From 62-47 sp051954235 (GTDB lineage: Bacteria; Pseudomonadota; Alphaproteobacteria; Rhizobiales; Xanthobacteraceae), in NCBI GenBank assembly GCA_051954235.1, contig JBQCHY010000056.1, positions 1 through 64,000 on the forward strand: a stretch of 64,000 nucleotides of DNA. The letters run 5' to 3'. Every line of letters begins with the position of its first letter. Position 1 is the first letter of the stretch. The notes beneath the pieces are model-generated. The model was given only the letters and a program-made list of their open reading frames with translations. It was not told the origin of the DNA and did no database searches. Below are positions 36,975-45,215 of this stretch, in pieces. The translations under genes were made by a program, and so were the position numbers.

Positions 36975-38266
36975 ACGTCAAATGGTTTCCGCATCTTTTG
37001 AAGGATAGTTTTGAAGGAGCGACTAACCCGGTCATCAACATCCTCGGCAAAGTGGCCGCATAATCCGAACGCTGATTGGAAGCCTTCCACTTCGTATCCG
37101 CCTTCCCTTATTTGCGTGGAAGTCGGAACGTAAAGCGGACGACCAACGCCATATCCCGTCGCGATAGAGGAGCTTGGAAGATTTAAAATCGGAACCCATT
37201 CGCCTAGGAGCTCCCCGGACGAAATGACAATCGATAGATTCCCGGAAAAGTTGAGTGCCGACATATTCAACGAAATTTGTGCACCGCTGTTATCGAAAAA
37301 TACAGCGGGACTTCGCATATTTTCGAAAGCCATCATTGAACAAATCGTTGGCGAAGGCATAAGCTCAAGAGCAGCCATTACACTGCTTGAGACGCCTTCA
37401 CAGTAATCGCAAAACCCTTTCATTGTCTGGTAAGGTAGTAGCTGATGAAAGGGCAGAGACTTGGCTACAACCTGCTTGAATGTCAACGGGAGGGCCGGCG
37501 CAAAATTAGGTATTGCCGATCCCGCGAAGCCCGGAAGAAAAAGCACAGGCAAATCAGACCCGTATTGTCTTCGCACTTGTAGACGTACTGCTCCGGGAAA
37601 GTCAGGCGATACTGAATCGATCCGTGGATAGAAGGCCGGATGGGCTGCTATTGACCAAATAATTGCTTCGATACCTTTGGTTGAGAAGAACGCCCAGGCC
37701 TTAAGCATATTATCGGCAAATCCGTTTGGGTTCCGTGCTTGCGCGACTCTTTTGCCGAACTTCGGAAGACGCCCCCTTTTCAAATCCGAGTACGTCAGTA
37801 CCCAGCTGGGGCGGCGCCTATTTACCGCATAACCTCCGTAGACCGCGGTCGCGGCGAGTTTCAGTTCCATAAACTGACTGCCCAACTTCGCCTTGATAGC
37901 ACCTGATATGCGTTCAATGCAGCTTTCATAATATGCTTCATCGACTGCACCCAAGCTGGGGGTGGATCGAGCTAATGCCGGTGCATTATGAGTATGGCTG
38001 GCAACGAGCAGCAAGCAAGCCGGACTTATTCCAATGGCTTGAGCGAGTGCGGCGTGAAATTCGGCCTCAATAAACAAAGTATCAAGCGTAACAAGAACTA
38101 CAAAAGCGGGGCCTGAGGCGATAAGCAGCACGTTCGCCTCAAGTTTTCCATCTATTCTGCGAAACACGCCCGATCTCGCGCTATAGCCTGCCAAAGGAAC
38201 CGGCTGGCTCGGAGTGATATCAATGGTAACAAACTCGAACAAAGGTGAATCAAGATGCTCTGGCAT
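36971..38266 (-). CDS. Neutral/alkaline ceramidase-like hydrolase domain protein
   Basis: 431 residues without a signal peptide. N-terminal segment Phe-Val-Thr-Ile-Asp-Ile-Thr-Pro near residue 12 with Pro-Leu-Ala-Gly-Tyr, then Thr-Leu-Asp-Thr (about 60-63), Ser-His-Thr-His-Asn-Ala-Pro (90-96) and Ala-Ala-His-Pro-Ala-Phe-Tyr-Pro (near 210) follow the order of the neutral ceramidase N-terminal domain, where the first and second His positions bind zinc. Ceramidases are about 650-700 residues and secreted; this one is shorter and seems cytoplasmic. Position in an operon with wzx and near a formyltransferase suggests an amide hydrolase acting on an N-acyl sugar or lipid-linked glycan. Function unproven. 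Confidence 0.7.
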   Translation of the reverse strand: MPEHLDSPLFEFVTIDITPSQPVPLAGYSARSGVFRRIDGKLEANVLLIASGPAFVVLVTLDTLFIEAEFHAALAQAIGISPACLLLVASHTHNAPALARSTPSLGAVDEAYYESCIERISGAIKAKLGSQFMELKLAATAVYGGYAVNRRRPSWVLTYSDLKRGRLPKFGKRVAQARNPNGFADNMLKAWAFFSTKGIEAIIWSIAAHPAFYPRIDSVSPDFPGAVRLQVRRQYGSDLPVLFLPGFAGSAIPNFAPALPLTFKQVVAKSLPFHQLLPYQTMKGFCDYCEGVSSSVMAALELMPSPTICSMMAFENMRSPAVFFDNSGAQISLNMSALNFSGNLSIVISSGELLGEWVPILNLPSSSIATGYGVGRPLYVPTSTQIREGGYEVEGFQSAFGLCGHFAEDVDDRVSRSFKTILQKMRKPFDV

Positions 38267-38448
38267 TATCTCCCCCTTGACCCCTCAATCAAAATGCTTG
38301 GACATTCGCAACAATAAAGGGATCTCAGTTTGAAAGACCGTATGTAGCCTCTCATGATAATGCAGCAATTTCTTTCAAATCGTGTCTCTGCCATCAGAGT
38401 GTCGTAGGCTAACGAAATGGGTGGCGCATGCTTCGCAAACCGACCTGA

Positions 38449-39405
38449 TCATTTTAAGAACGATGCCAGCTTTCGAATAAGAGGCACTACGGATAATTTC
38501 CTCTTCAAACGTATCACTCCATCTCGGCAAGAGACGAAATATCCTTGCTCATCACGGCTCACCGTACCTGGGGAGTCGCGCATACCCTCGCGTTTCTCAA
38601 AATTTAATACCTCCCAGCGTTGCCCCCGATAGAATCCGGTTGGCGGCTCAAGACAATTCAGCCAAGAATCAGTTCCCCGCAACAGATGCCAAATCCGCTC
38701 GATCGGCCAATTTCCCCAATCGATTATCGAACGATGTTCTTCAGGCTTGAGAATGCGGGCTCGGATCGTTGAAGACAACGCGGGTTGAGTCGTGCGCACG
38801 GCGATACCAGCCTCAATATCATCGAGAGCCTTTAACAGAAGGGGAATGCCCGTGTCCCCAATAAGTTTGTTGACCAAATCTGGTGACTTTATTCCCAACG
38901 GGACAGATATTCTCGTTTGTTGAATAATGTCGCCGGTATCTTCTTTGGCATCTACATAATGCACCGTAATTCCAGGGGAAAGCTCCTGAAAATAATACTG
39001 CCAGAACTCAGGGTTCGGACCGCGATATTCAGGAAGATATGACGGATGCAGATTTATCGTTCCATGGGGCGGCAGTTCAAACACGTTCCGAGGCAAAAGC
39101 TGCGACATTGAGAAAACGACAATTATGTCCGGCGCTATTCCTTTGATCCAGGAAGCAGACTTGTCCATGGTATCGCGCGAGAGCCAAAAATATGGAATGT
39201 GGCGCTGCCGACAAATCTGTTTAAGCGTAGATAGTCGTCTTACGAATAGGCCGAGAACGGCTCGAATTTGTCTCCGAGCCTTGTGCTTGACTGTCGGTCG
39301 ATACTCTCGGGGCGCTGCTTCCGCTGCTCCAACGACGATGTGGCGGGACCTTAATAGCGGTTCAACCACCATTGAGTTTCCCTGTGTTATAATTAAGACG
39401 CGCAT
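38449..39405 (-). CDS. Formyltransferase, probably sugar N-formyltransferase
   Basis: 318 residues from ATG 39405 with AGGGAA upstream; an in-frame start at 39432 is less likely. Formyl-transferase fold with Ile-Asn-Leu-His-Pro-Ser-Tyr-Leu-Pro-Glu-Tyr-Arg-Gly-Pro-Asn-Pro (Asn and His of the catalytic triad) and His-Tyr-Val-Asp-x4-Asp-Thr-Gly-Asp-Ile-Ile (catalytic Asp). A C-terminal extension of about 110 residues follows. Methionyl-tRNA formyltransferases share the core, but the location and divergent N-terminus favour transfer of formyl from N10-formyl-THF to an amino sugar nucleotide. Confidence 0.85.
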   Translation of the reverse strand: MRVLIITQGNSMVVEPLLRSRHIVVGAAEAAPREYRPTVKHKARRQIRAVLGLFVRRLSTLKQICRQRHIPYFWLSRDTMDKSASWIKGIAPDIIVVFSMSQLLPRNVFELPPHGTINLHPSYLPEYRGPNPEFWQYYFQELSPGITVHYVDAKEDTGDIIQQTRISVPLGIKSPDLVNKLIGDTGIPLLLKALDDIEAGIAVRTTQPALSSTIRARILKPEEHRSIIDWGNWPIERIWHLLRGTDSWLNCLEPPTGFYRGQRWEVLNFEKREGMRDSPGTVSRDEQGYFVSCRDGVIRLKRKLSVVPLIRKLASFLK

Positions 39406-39639
39406 TGAATTCCCTGACTTATTCGATCTCACACGACTCGGCTACGAAACCAAGCGGTGAGATCGGAAGCTTACATTTCTCCAGCTATCTTGAATGGTAA
39501 ATTACGAAAGTGGTTCGGTCACCACTCGATCCAAAGGACTCAGATCACTCGATTAGCACGTCGGTGATAGATATAGTTATGTCCACAAGTATCGTTTGAG
39601 AAATGCAAGGGCTAGCACCGCTGCAACGGCAATTGAATG

Positions 39640-40510
39640 CCAGCACCGATAAATCGCTTCTACACTGCGCAGGCCGTTAATTGCTTCTGCGAGGGCATTG
39701 CCGTCGATATCTCCAACGTCTCGAATAGGCGGCCCAAAGCCGACTTTGGTCAGAATTGAGCGTCCTTAATGGTTACATGCCGGCTAACCCTGTCGCTATA
39801 GTAAGTTTAAAGGCCCACCGCAATAAGGCGTGCCGCCGATCCCGGAGGAGTATTCCGGTCCTTCGAGCATAAAACCGGTATACAGCGATCATCAGCCGGC
39901 AAAGGGAAGTCGGAAAGCCAGAAACGTTTATTGTGGTGTCTTGATTGATCGGTTGACTCGATCCGGAAGATCCTGCGTCGTCCTACCGCCGGCAGCGGCT
40001 TTAACGAGTTCACCGCGGACGCTCGCTTGCTTGCCCATCTCCCATCAGTCGCGACATCTTGCAGCAAACAACATCGAAACTTTCGCACTTGGTTCGTCAC
40101 CAAGGTTTACACACAGGACATGCTCTTCAAACACTCGTCGGATATTGATCTTGACACTGGCGCCCCGACAGCCTGGCGGGATAGGCGATTGGTGACATAG
40201 ACGTGGTAGGTAGACGCGAAGACCGGCAGAACCTTGCAGATCGGCTCGCCTTGTGCTCCCCGTGATGATCGTCGATAAAGACGATCATCAGTTGTTCGGA
40301 GGTCAAGCTCCGCCGTCGCAAAAAGTAAGCGCTCAATTTACGTAAGATCTCATTGATCTGTTGAAGTTCACGGCTAGTCCACTTTGGCGCCTTTTGCTTT
40401 TCCGTCAAGCCTGCCGGGACATCAACACGCTTGCATGTTGATGTCCGCCTTCTTCACGCAGGTATCGGAGCGTCTCGTTCGTTATCGATCAATATCACTC
40501 CACCCTCTCA
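39640..40510 (-). pseudogene. Decayed IS3-family transposase genes (orfA and orfB ghosts)
   Basis: On the minus strand from about 40500 downward: an OrfA tail (Arg-Glu-Leu-Gln-Gln-Ile-Asn-Glu-Ile-Leu-Arg-Lys then Ser-Ala-Tyr-Phe), the OrfB start Phe-Ile-Asp-Asp-His-His-Gly-Glu-His, then after a frameshift Pro-Ile-Cys-Lys-Val-Leu-Pro and Ser-Thr-Tyr-His, fragments of the middle, and near 39735-39648 Val-Gly-Asp-Ile-Asp-Gly-Asn-Ala-Leu-Ala-Glu-Ala-Ile-Asn-Gly-Leu from the catalytic-Glu region. Many frameshifts and an internal loss make it an old relic. It marks the edge between the AT-richer island and the GC-rich block. The rest of 39406-40640 holds nothing recognised. Confidence 0.75.
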
Positions 40511-40640
40511 AGAGTTTGGGCGGTCGGCCAACTTCGGCACCGCTCTATCGCAGCTGCTTTGCCGATCCTCATTCAACGGCTAGGCTGAAGATACTTATCC
40601 GAGTTTCACAACACCTAAAGCATCCGCTGGAGCCCATTCC

Positions 40641-41834
40641 ATGCCGTTTCCGTCTGCCTCCGCGGCGCTCGCCCGCTTCACCGTGCTCGATCTCACCCGC
40701 GTCCGCTCGGGCCCCACGGCCGTCCGGCAGCTTGCGGACTGGGGTGCGAACGTCATCAAGATCGAAGCCTTGACCGAAGGCGCGAGCGGCGAACAGCCGG
40801 GCGGCCCGCGTCATGGCTCGGACTTCCAGAACTTGCATCGCAACAAACGCGCCATCGCGCTCGATCTGAAGAAGCCGGAAGGTCTCGCCGTCTTTCTGCG
40901 TCTCGCGGCAAAGGCGGATGTGGTGGTCGAGAACTTCCGGCCGGACGTCAAGACTAAGCTCGGCATCGATTACGAGAGCCTGCGCCGGATCAATCCGCGG
41001 CTTGTCTACGGCAGCATTTCGGGCTTCGGCCAGGACGGCCCCTATCACAAGCGGCCCGGCTTCGATCAGATCGCGCAAGGCATGGGCGGGCTGATGTCGA
41101 TCACCGGCGCGCCTGGACAAGGCCCGATGCGCGTCGGCATTCCGGTCGCCGACCTCACTGCAGGTCTATTCTGCGCCATGGGCATCCTCACCGCGCTACT
41201 GGAGCGCGACGTCTCCGGCGAAGGCCAGTGGGTGCAGACCTCCCTGCTGCAAGCTCAGATCTTCATGCTGGATTTTCAGGCGGCCCGCTGGCTGATGGAA
41301 AAAGAGATCGCAAAGCAGGCCGGCAACAACCATCCGACCAGCATTCCGACCGGTGTCTTCAAGACCTCGGACGGATTCATCAACATCGCGACGACCGGGG
41401 GCAAGATCTGGGAACGCTGCGCCGAAGCCCTCGGATCGCCGGAGTGGATCACAGACCCCGCTTATGCGACCGCGTCGGCACGTTCGATAAACCGCGACAC
41501 GCTCAACGCCGCGATCGAAACCCGCACCGCGACGCGAACCACCAGCGAATGGGTGGAGAAGCTGAATGGCGCGGGCGTCCCGTGCGGCCCGATCTACAGC
41601 ATCGATCAAACTTTCGCCGATCCGCAAGTGCGGCATCTGCACATGGCGCAGCAGGTGCCGACCGACGATGGGCGCGAATTCGAATTGGTCTCGCAACCCG
41701 TCACCCTGTCACGCACCCCGAGCCGTATCGCCATGCGCCCGCCGGAGTTCAGCGAGCATACTGACGAGGTGTTACGGGAATTCGGTTTCAGCGCCGACGA
41801 GATCGCGGCCTTGAAACGAAGCGGCGCGGTTTAG
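40641..41834 (+). CDS. CaiB/BaiF family (class III) CoA-transferase
   Basis: 397 residues, normal family length. Leu-Asp-Leu-Thr-Arg-Val-Arg-Ser-Gly-Pro near residue 16, Asp-Trp-Gly-Ala-Asn-Val-Ile-Lys-Ile-Glu, Asn-Lys-Arg-Ala-Ile-Ala-Leu-Asp-Leu-Lys and the catalytic Asp in Pro-Val-Ala-Asp-Leu-Thr-Ala-Gly (about residue 177) are all present. It moves CoA between acyl-CoA and a free carboxylic acid. It is GC-rich and close to an acid-type ABC importer and enoyl-CoA hydratase, suggesting activation of an imported acid. The substrate cannot be read from the sequence. Confidence 0.92.
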   Translation: MPFPSASAALARFTVLDLTRVRSGPTAVRQLADWGANVIKIEALTEGASGEQPGGPRHGSDFQNLHRNKRAIALDLKKPEGLAVFLRLAAKADVVVENFRPDVKTKLGIDYESLRRINPRLVYGSISGFGQDGPYHKRPGFDQIAQGMGGLMSITGAPGQGPMRVGIPVADLTAGLFCAMGILTALLERDVSGEGQWVQTSLLQAQIFMLDFQAARWLMEKEIAKQAGNNHPTSIPTGVFKTSDGFINIATTGGKIWERCAEALGSPEWITDPAYATASARSINRDTLNAAIETRTATRTTSEWVEKLNGAGVPCGPIYSIDQTFADPQVRHLHMAQQVPTDDGREFELVSQPVTLSRTPSRIAMRPPEFSEHTDEVLREFGFSADEIAALKRSGAV

Positions 41835-41846
41835 AGCGAGATTTAG

Positions 41847-41942
41847 TCGTCATTGCGAGCGAAGCGAAGCAATCCAGCTCGTTGAAACAGAACTGGATTG
41901 CTTCGTCGCTAACGCTCCTCGCAATGACGAGTTATTTTTTTG
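41847..41942. terminator. Long palindromic intergenic repeat with T-run between convergent genes
   Basis: Left arm 41847-41877 (beginning TCGTCATTGCGAGCGAAGC) and right arm 41893-41930 (ending GCAATGACGA) are complementary apart from a short insertion in the right arm. A run of seven T follows at 41935-41941. It lies between the CoA-transferase and a convergent gene and should end transcription of the former. I recognise GTCATTGCGAGCGAAGCGAA as a dispersed intergenic palindrome common in Bradyrhizobiaceae. Confidence 0.8.
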
Positions 41943-41991
41943 CCGGACGCAGATATTCCCGCCTCCGGCCTTTTAAACACCAATACCGCAA

Positions 41992-42747
41992 TCAGGCTTC
42001 GACCACGCGCTCATTGAAGACGCGACGGCAATCCATTTCATATTCAAGGTCGACCACCGGTGGCCGGTTGAAATGCCACGTCAGGCCGTTGCGGAAGACG
42101 CCCCGCTTCGCCAACTCGCCTTCAAGGAACGGGAAGATGTCGTGCACGGTGTAGAGCTGCACGCCGGTCAGCTTGCTCCAGTCGCCGCCGAACGCCGCCA
42201 TGCGGCGCTCCATTTCGCCGAGCACCCACTTGGCCTTTTCCACCATCGCGGCCGGGCTGGTGTCACCGAGGCGGATCGCATGTTCGCGATAGTCGCCCTT
42301 GCCCTCCGGCGCCTCGCCGCTGCCGGCAACCACGAAGGAATCTGGCGCGTTGGACGCGGCGACCGTAAAGGAAAACGCATGAAAGCTCGGCACCGCTGGC
42401 GGATTCACCTTCGGGCAGACGTTACTGCGTGCCACCGGATTGGTGCCGCCCTTCATGAGGCCCCACTGATCGAGGAACTGGGTATATTCCCCATTGAAGC
42501 TCTTGAAACCGCTTTCGGTGAACGGCGCCGGCGATCGCAACTCACAAGCAGCAAACGCGGTCAATGGACGCCCGGCCGCCTTGATGATTTCGGCCGCGCG
42601 CGCAAAGCCCTCCTTGAGCGGCACCGGATTGGCAAACCGGACGCGCTCGATGGCAAAGCCCGGCAGGGCGCCAACGCCCGCGGAGTATTGGCTGACGCCG
42701 GGGATGAACCTGTAGCCACCGTCACGCAGTTCAACAGTCTCGGTCAT
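41992..42747 (-). CDS. Rid/YjgF-like protein of unknown function
   Basis: 251 residues. The arrangement Phe-x4-Lys-Ala-Ala-Gly-Arg-Pro-Leu, a central Ser-Phe-His-Ala-Phe-Ser-Phe-Thr-Val segment and Val-Gln-Leu-Tyr-Thr-Val-His-Asp-Ile near residue 207 resembles a pair of chorismate-mutase-like folds as in RidA/YjgF proteins, whose members hydrolyse reactive enamines or imines. The similarity is weak. It is the minus-strand gene 54 bases beyond the livF stop and might be co-transcribed with the importer, implying a role with its substrate. Confidence 0.55.
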   Translation of the reverse strand: MTETVELRDGGYRFIPGVSQYSAGVGALPGFAIERVRFANPVPLKEGFARAAEIIKAAGRPLTAFAACELRSPAPFTESGFKSFNGEYTQFLDQWGLMKGGTNPVARSNVCPKVNPPAVPSFHAFSFTVAASNAPDSFVVAGSGEAPEGKGDYREHAIRLGDTSPAAMVEKAKWVLGEMERRMAAFGGDWSKLTGVQLYTVHDIFPFLEGELAKRGVFRNGLTWHFNRPPVVDLEYEMDCRRVFNERVVEA

Positions 42748-42801
42748 GATGACGCTTTACCTCTTTTGGTCGGGAGAAGAAGGGTGACGGGCGCGCTGGA
42801 A

Positions 42802-43545
42802 CTACTTGAGCACGCCCAGATAGGCTTCGCCGATGATCGGATCGGCGAGGAGATCCTGTCCGGAGCCGGATCGCACGATCCGGCCCATATCCATCACGAA
42901 CGCGGTATGGCAGAGGTCCAGCGCGGTGATGACGTCCTGCTCCACCAGCAGGATCGACATGCCCTCGCCGTTCAGCGTCCGCAGTGCGGCGACAAGCTGT
43001 TCGACAAGTAGCGGCGACAGGCCAAGCGACAACTCGTCCACCATCAGCAGCTTCGGCGCACTCATCAGGCCACGACCGATCGCGCACATCTGTTGCTCGC
43101 CGCCTGACAACGTTGCCGATGCCTGGTTGCGGCGTTCGAACAATTTCGGGAATGTCGTGTAGACGCGGTCAAGATCGCGCTTCAATTCGGACGACGAGAC
43201 GTGGCGCGAATAGGCGCCCATCAGCAGGTTATCCTCGACGCTCATGGCGCCGAACAGGCGCCGGCCTTCCGGCACATGCACGATGCCGCGCGACAGGATG
43301 GTCGCCGCAGTGGCCTTTGAGAGATCCTCGCCCTCGCAGAGATAGGCCCCGGACTGCACCGGAATCAATCCAGAGAGCGCACGCATCAAGGTGGTCTTGC
43401 CGGCGCCGTTGGAGCCGATCAACGCGGTGATTTCACCCGTGCGCACGGCAAGGTCGATGCCCCACAGCACCTGAATCTCGCCGTAACCGGCGCGCAAGCC
43501 CTTCAATTCGATAATCGCAGCATCGGCCGCCAAAGGATCAACCAT
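42802..43545 (-). CDS. livF: Branched-chain-type ABC transporter ATP-binding protein LivF
   Basis: 247 residues from ATG 43545, after AAAGGATGG; a GTG at 43551 is possible. Walker A Gly-Ser-Asn-Gly-Ala-Gly-Lys-Thr-Thr, signature Leu-Ser-Gly-Gly-Glu-Gln-Gln, Walker B Leu-Leu-Met-Val-Asp-Glu and the LivF-typical Asp-Glu-Leu-Ser-Leu-Gly-Leu-Ser. It powers import through LivH/LivM in the inner membrane together with LivG. It overlaps livG by eight bases and is last of the five importer genes. Confidence 0.95.
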   Translation of the reverse strand: MVDPLAADAAIIELKGLRAGYGEIQVLWGIDLAVRTGEITALIGSNGAGKTTLMRALSGLIPVQSGAYLCEGEDLSKATAATILSRGIVHVPEGRRLFGAMSVEDNLLMGAYSRHVSSSELKRDLDRVYTTFPKLFERRNQASATLSGGEQQMCAIGRGLMSAPKLLMVDELSLGLSPLLVEQLVAALRTLNGEGMSILLVEQDVITALDLCHTAFVMDMGRIVRSGSGQDLLADPIIGEAYLGVLK

Positions 43546-44287
43546 GGGCACCCATCCTTTGCGCGTATTGCTGACCGAGATAGGCCTCGATCACCGCAGG
43601 ATTGGTCATCACATCGCGCGGCTGGCCGTCGGCGATGAGTTGTCCGTTATGCAGCACGACGATACGCGAACAGACGTTGAGCACCACCTTCATCAGGTGC
43701 TCGATCAGGACGATGGTGATGCCGTCCGCCGCAAGCTGGTGGATCAATTCGGTCGCGCGCTCGACCTCGGCGCTGTTGAGGCCGGCATTGACCTCGTCGA
43801 GAAACAACAGCTTGGGCCGCATTGCCAGTGCCTTCGCCAGTTCCAGCCGCTTGCGCATCGCCAGCGTCAGGGTCGCCGCCTGCTGGCCGGATTGCGCTTC
43901 GAGCCCGACGAACGCGAGATGCCGCCGCGCCTCTTCGCGCGCCGCCTTCAGGCCCTCGCCCGGTTGCGAGAACAACGCGGCCGCGGCAACGTTATCGAGC
44001 GCGCTGAATTGGGCGAACGGCTGAACGATCTGGAAGGTCCGCGACAGGCCAAGCCGCGCCGATCGATAGGTTTTCACCCTGGTGATGTCCTGGCCGTCGA
44101 ACTTGACCGTGCCGGCGGTGGCGGGAGTCACGCCGGTCACGACGTTGACCAGCGTGGTCTTGCCCGCGCCGTTCGGCCCGATCAGGCCGATCACCTCGCC
44201 CTTGTTCACGGTGAGCGAGACGTCACGCAGCGCTTGAAGCCCGCCGAAGCGGCGCGAGACCGATTGAAGGTGAAGAATCTCAGACAT
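43538..44287 (-). CDS. livG: Branched-chain-type ABC transporter ATP-binding protein LivG
   Basis: 249 residues. Walker A Gly-Pro-Asn-Gly-Ala-Gly-Lys-Thr-Thr near residue 36, Walker B Leu-Leu-Phe-Leu-Asp-Glu-Val-Asn-Ala-Gly-Leu, and the LivG-specific Ile-Gly-Leu-Ile-Gly-Pro context plus C-terminal Ala-Tyr-Leu-Gly. The signature loop reads Leu-Thr-Leu-Ala-Met-Arg-Lys-Arg-Leu-Glu, so the canonical Ser-Gly-Gly is replaced, as in many LivG proteins whose signature is relaxed (Leu-Ser-Tyr-Gly). Overlaps livM by eight bases. Confidence 0.93.
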   Translation of the reverse strand: MSEILHLQSVSRRFGGLQALRDVSLTVNKGEVIGLIGPNGAGKTTLVNVVTGVTPATAGTVKFDGQDITRVKTYRSARLGLSRTFQIVQPFAQFSALDNVAAAALFSQPGEGLKAAREEARRHLAFVGLEAQSGQQAATLTLAMRKRLELAKALAMRPKLLFLDEVNAGLNSAEVERATELIHQLAADGITIVLIEHLMKVVLNVCSRIVVLHNGQLIADGQPRDVMTNPAVIEAYLGQQYAQRMGAHG

Positions 44288-45215
44288 TCTTCGCCCTCCC
44301 CCACAACCGCCAGTCGCGCAGCGAGGTCAGCCCATGCGGCAGGAACAGCAACAGAAGAACGATCAGGACGCCGAGCACGCCGCTGTGGATCTGGATGTAG
44401 TTGCGCCAGACCACTTCCTCGAGGCCGAGATAGACAAACGCGCCGATGGTGACGCCCAGCGGCGATCCCAATCCGCCGATCAACGCCATCACGATCGGCT
44501 TGACCGAATAAAGAATGTCGAACACGTCCGACGGATCGATGTAGTGCACCCACGCCGCATAGACGCCGCCGGCCGCGCCGACGAAGCAGGCGGACAGACC
44601 GAAGGCGATGCTCTTGTAAAGCGTAGTATTGAGCCCGACCATGTTGGCGGCGGTCTCGTTCTGCATGATGCAGGACAGACCGAAACCCAGCTTGGACATC
44701 GAGACGGCGATCACCATCACGGCGGTAACGAGAAGCACGCCCCACATCAGATAGAAGAAGAACGTCGCGTCAGCCATCACGCCGGCGCTGGCCGCGAGCG
44801 GAATGTTCAGGCCCATGCCACCGCCGGTGAGATCGGTGGCGTTGTTGACGAGTTCACGGAACACCTCGATCAGCGACAGACTGGCAATGGCGAAGTAATG
44901 GCCACGCAGACGCAGCAGAGCCGCACCGAGCAGCGCCGCGACCAGGAACGAGCCGATCCCAGCGATCGGAATCGCCGCCGTCAGCGGCATGCCACGGGCC
45001 AGCAGGACGCCGCCGATATAGGCACCCAACCCGAAAAAGGCGGCGGTCGCGAACGACGGATAGCCGGCGAAACCTCCGACCACGTTCCATGACAGCGCCA
45101 TGATCGCATACATGCATGCGATAGTTCCGAGGCGCAGCGTATACGCGCCGCCGAACAGCGGCAGCGCGGCGATGCAGGCGATCAGCGCCAGCAGGATCAG
45201 GTTTGCGCGGGTCAT
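44280..45215 (-). CDS. livM: Branched-chain-type ABC transporter permease LivM
   Basis: 311 residues, eight to ten helices. Ala-Ile-Met-Ala-Leu-Ser-Trp-Asn-Val-Val-Gly-Gly-Phe-Ala-Gly near residue 38 and Ala-Leu-Ile-Gly-Gly-Leu-Gly-Ser-Pro-Leu-Gly near 245 are the family's two best signatures, the latter being the ATPase-contact loop. Forms the membrane pore with LivH. ATG overlaps the livH stop as ATGA. Confidence 0.95.
   Translation of the reverse strand: MTRANLILLALIACIAALPLFGGAYTLRLGTIACMYAIMALSWNVVGGFAGYPSFATAAFFGLGAYIGGVLLARGMPLTAAIPIAGIGSFLVAALLGAALLRLRGHYFAIASLSLIEVFRELVNNATDLTGGGMGLNIPLAASAGVMADATFFFYLMWGVLLVTAVMVIAVSMSKLGFGLSCIMQNETAANMVGLNTTLYKSIAFGLSACFVGAAGGVYAAWVHYIDPSDVFDILYSVKPIVMALIGGLGSPLGVTIGAFVYLGLEEVVWRNYIQIHSGVLGVLIVLLLLFLPHGLTSLRDWRLWGRAKNV

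Noticed and set aside
36277..37008. Long plus-strand open frame (about 240 codons)
   Set aside because: Antiparallel to the wzx gene, low-complexity Thr/Ile/Pro composition, no ribosome site; the opposite strand has a clear flippase.
42073..43011. Plus-strand open frame of about 312 codons
   Set aside because: Lies opposite the Rid-like gene and livF; Arg/His/Glu-rich composition is typical of shadow frames in GC-rich DNA.
43544..45092. Two plus-strand open frames of about 250-300 codons
   Set aside because: Exact shadows of livG and livM with Arg/Gln/His-rich, family-less translations.
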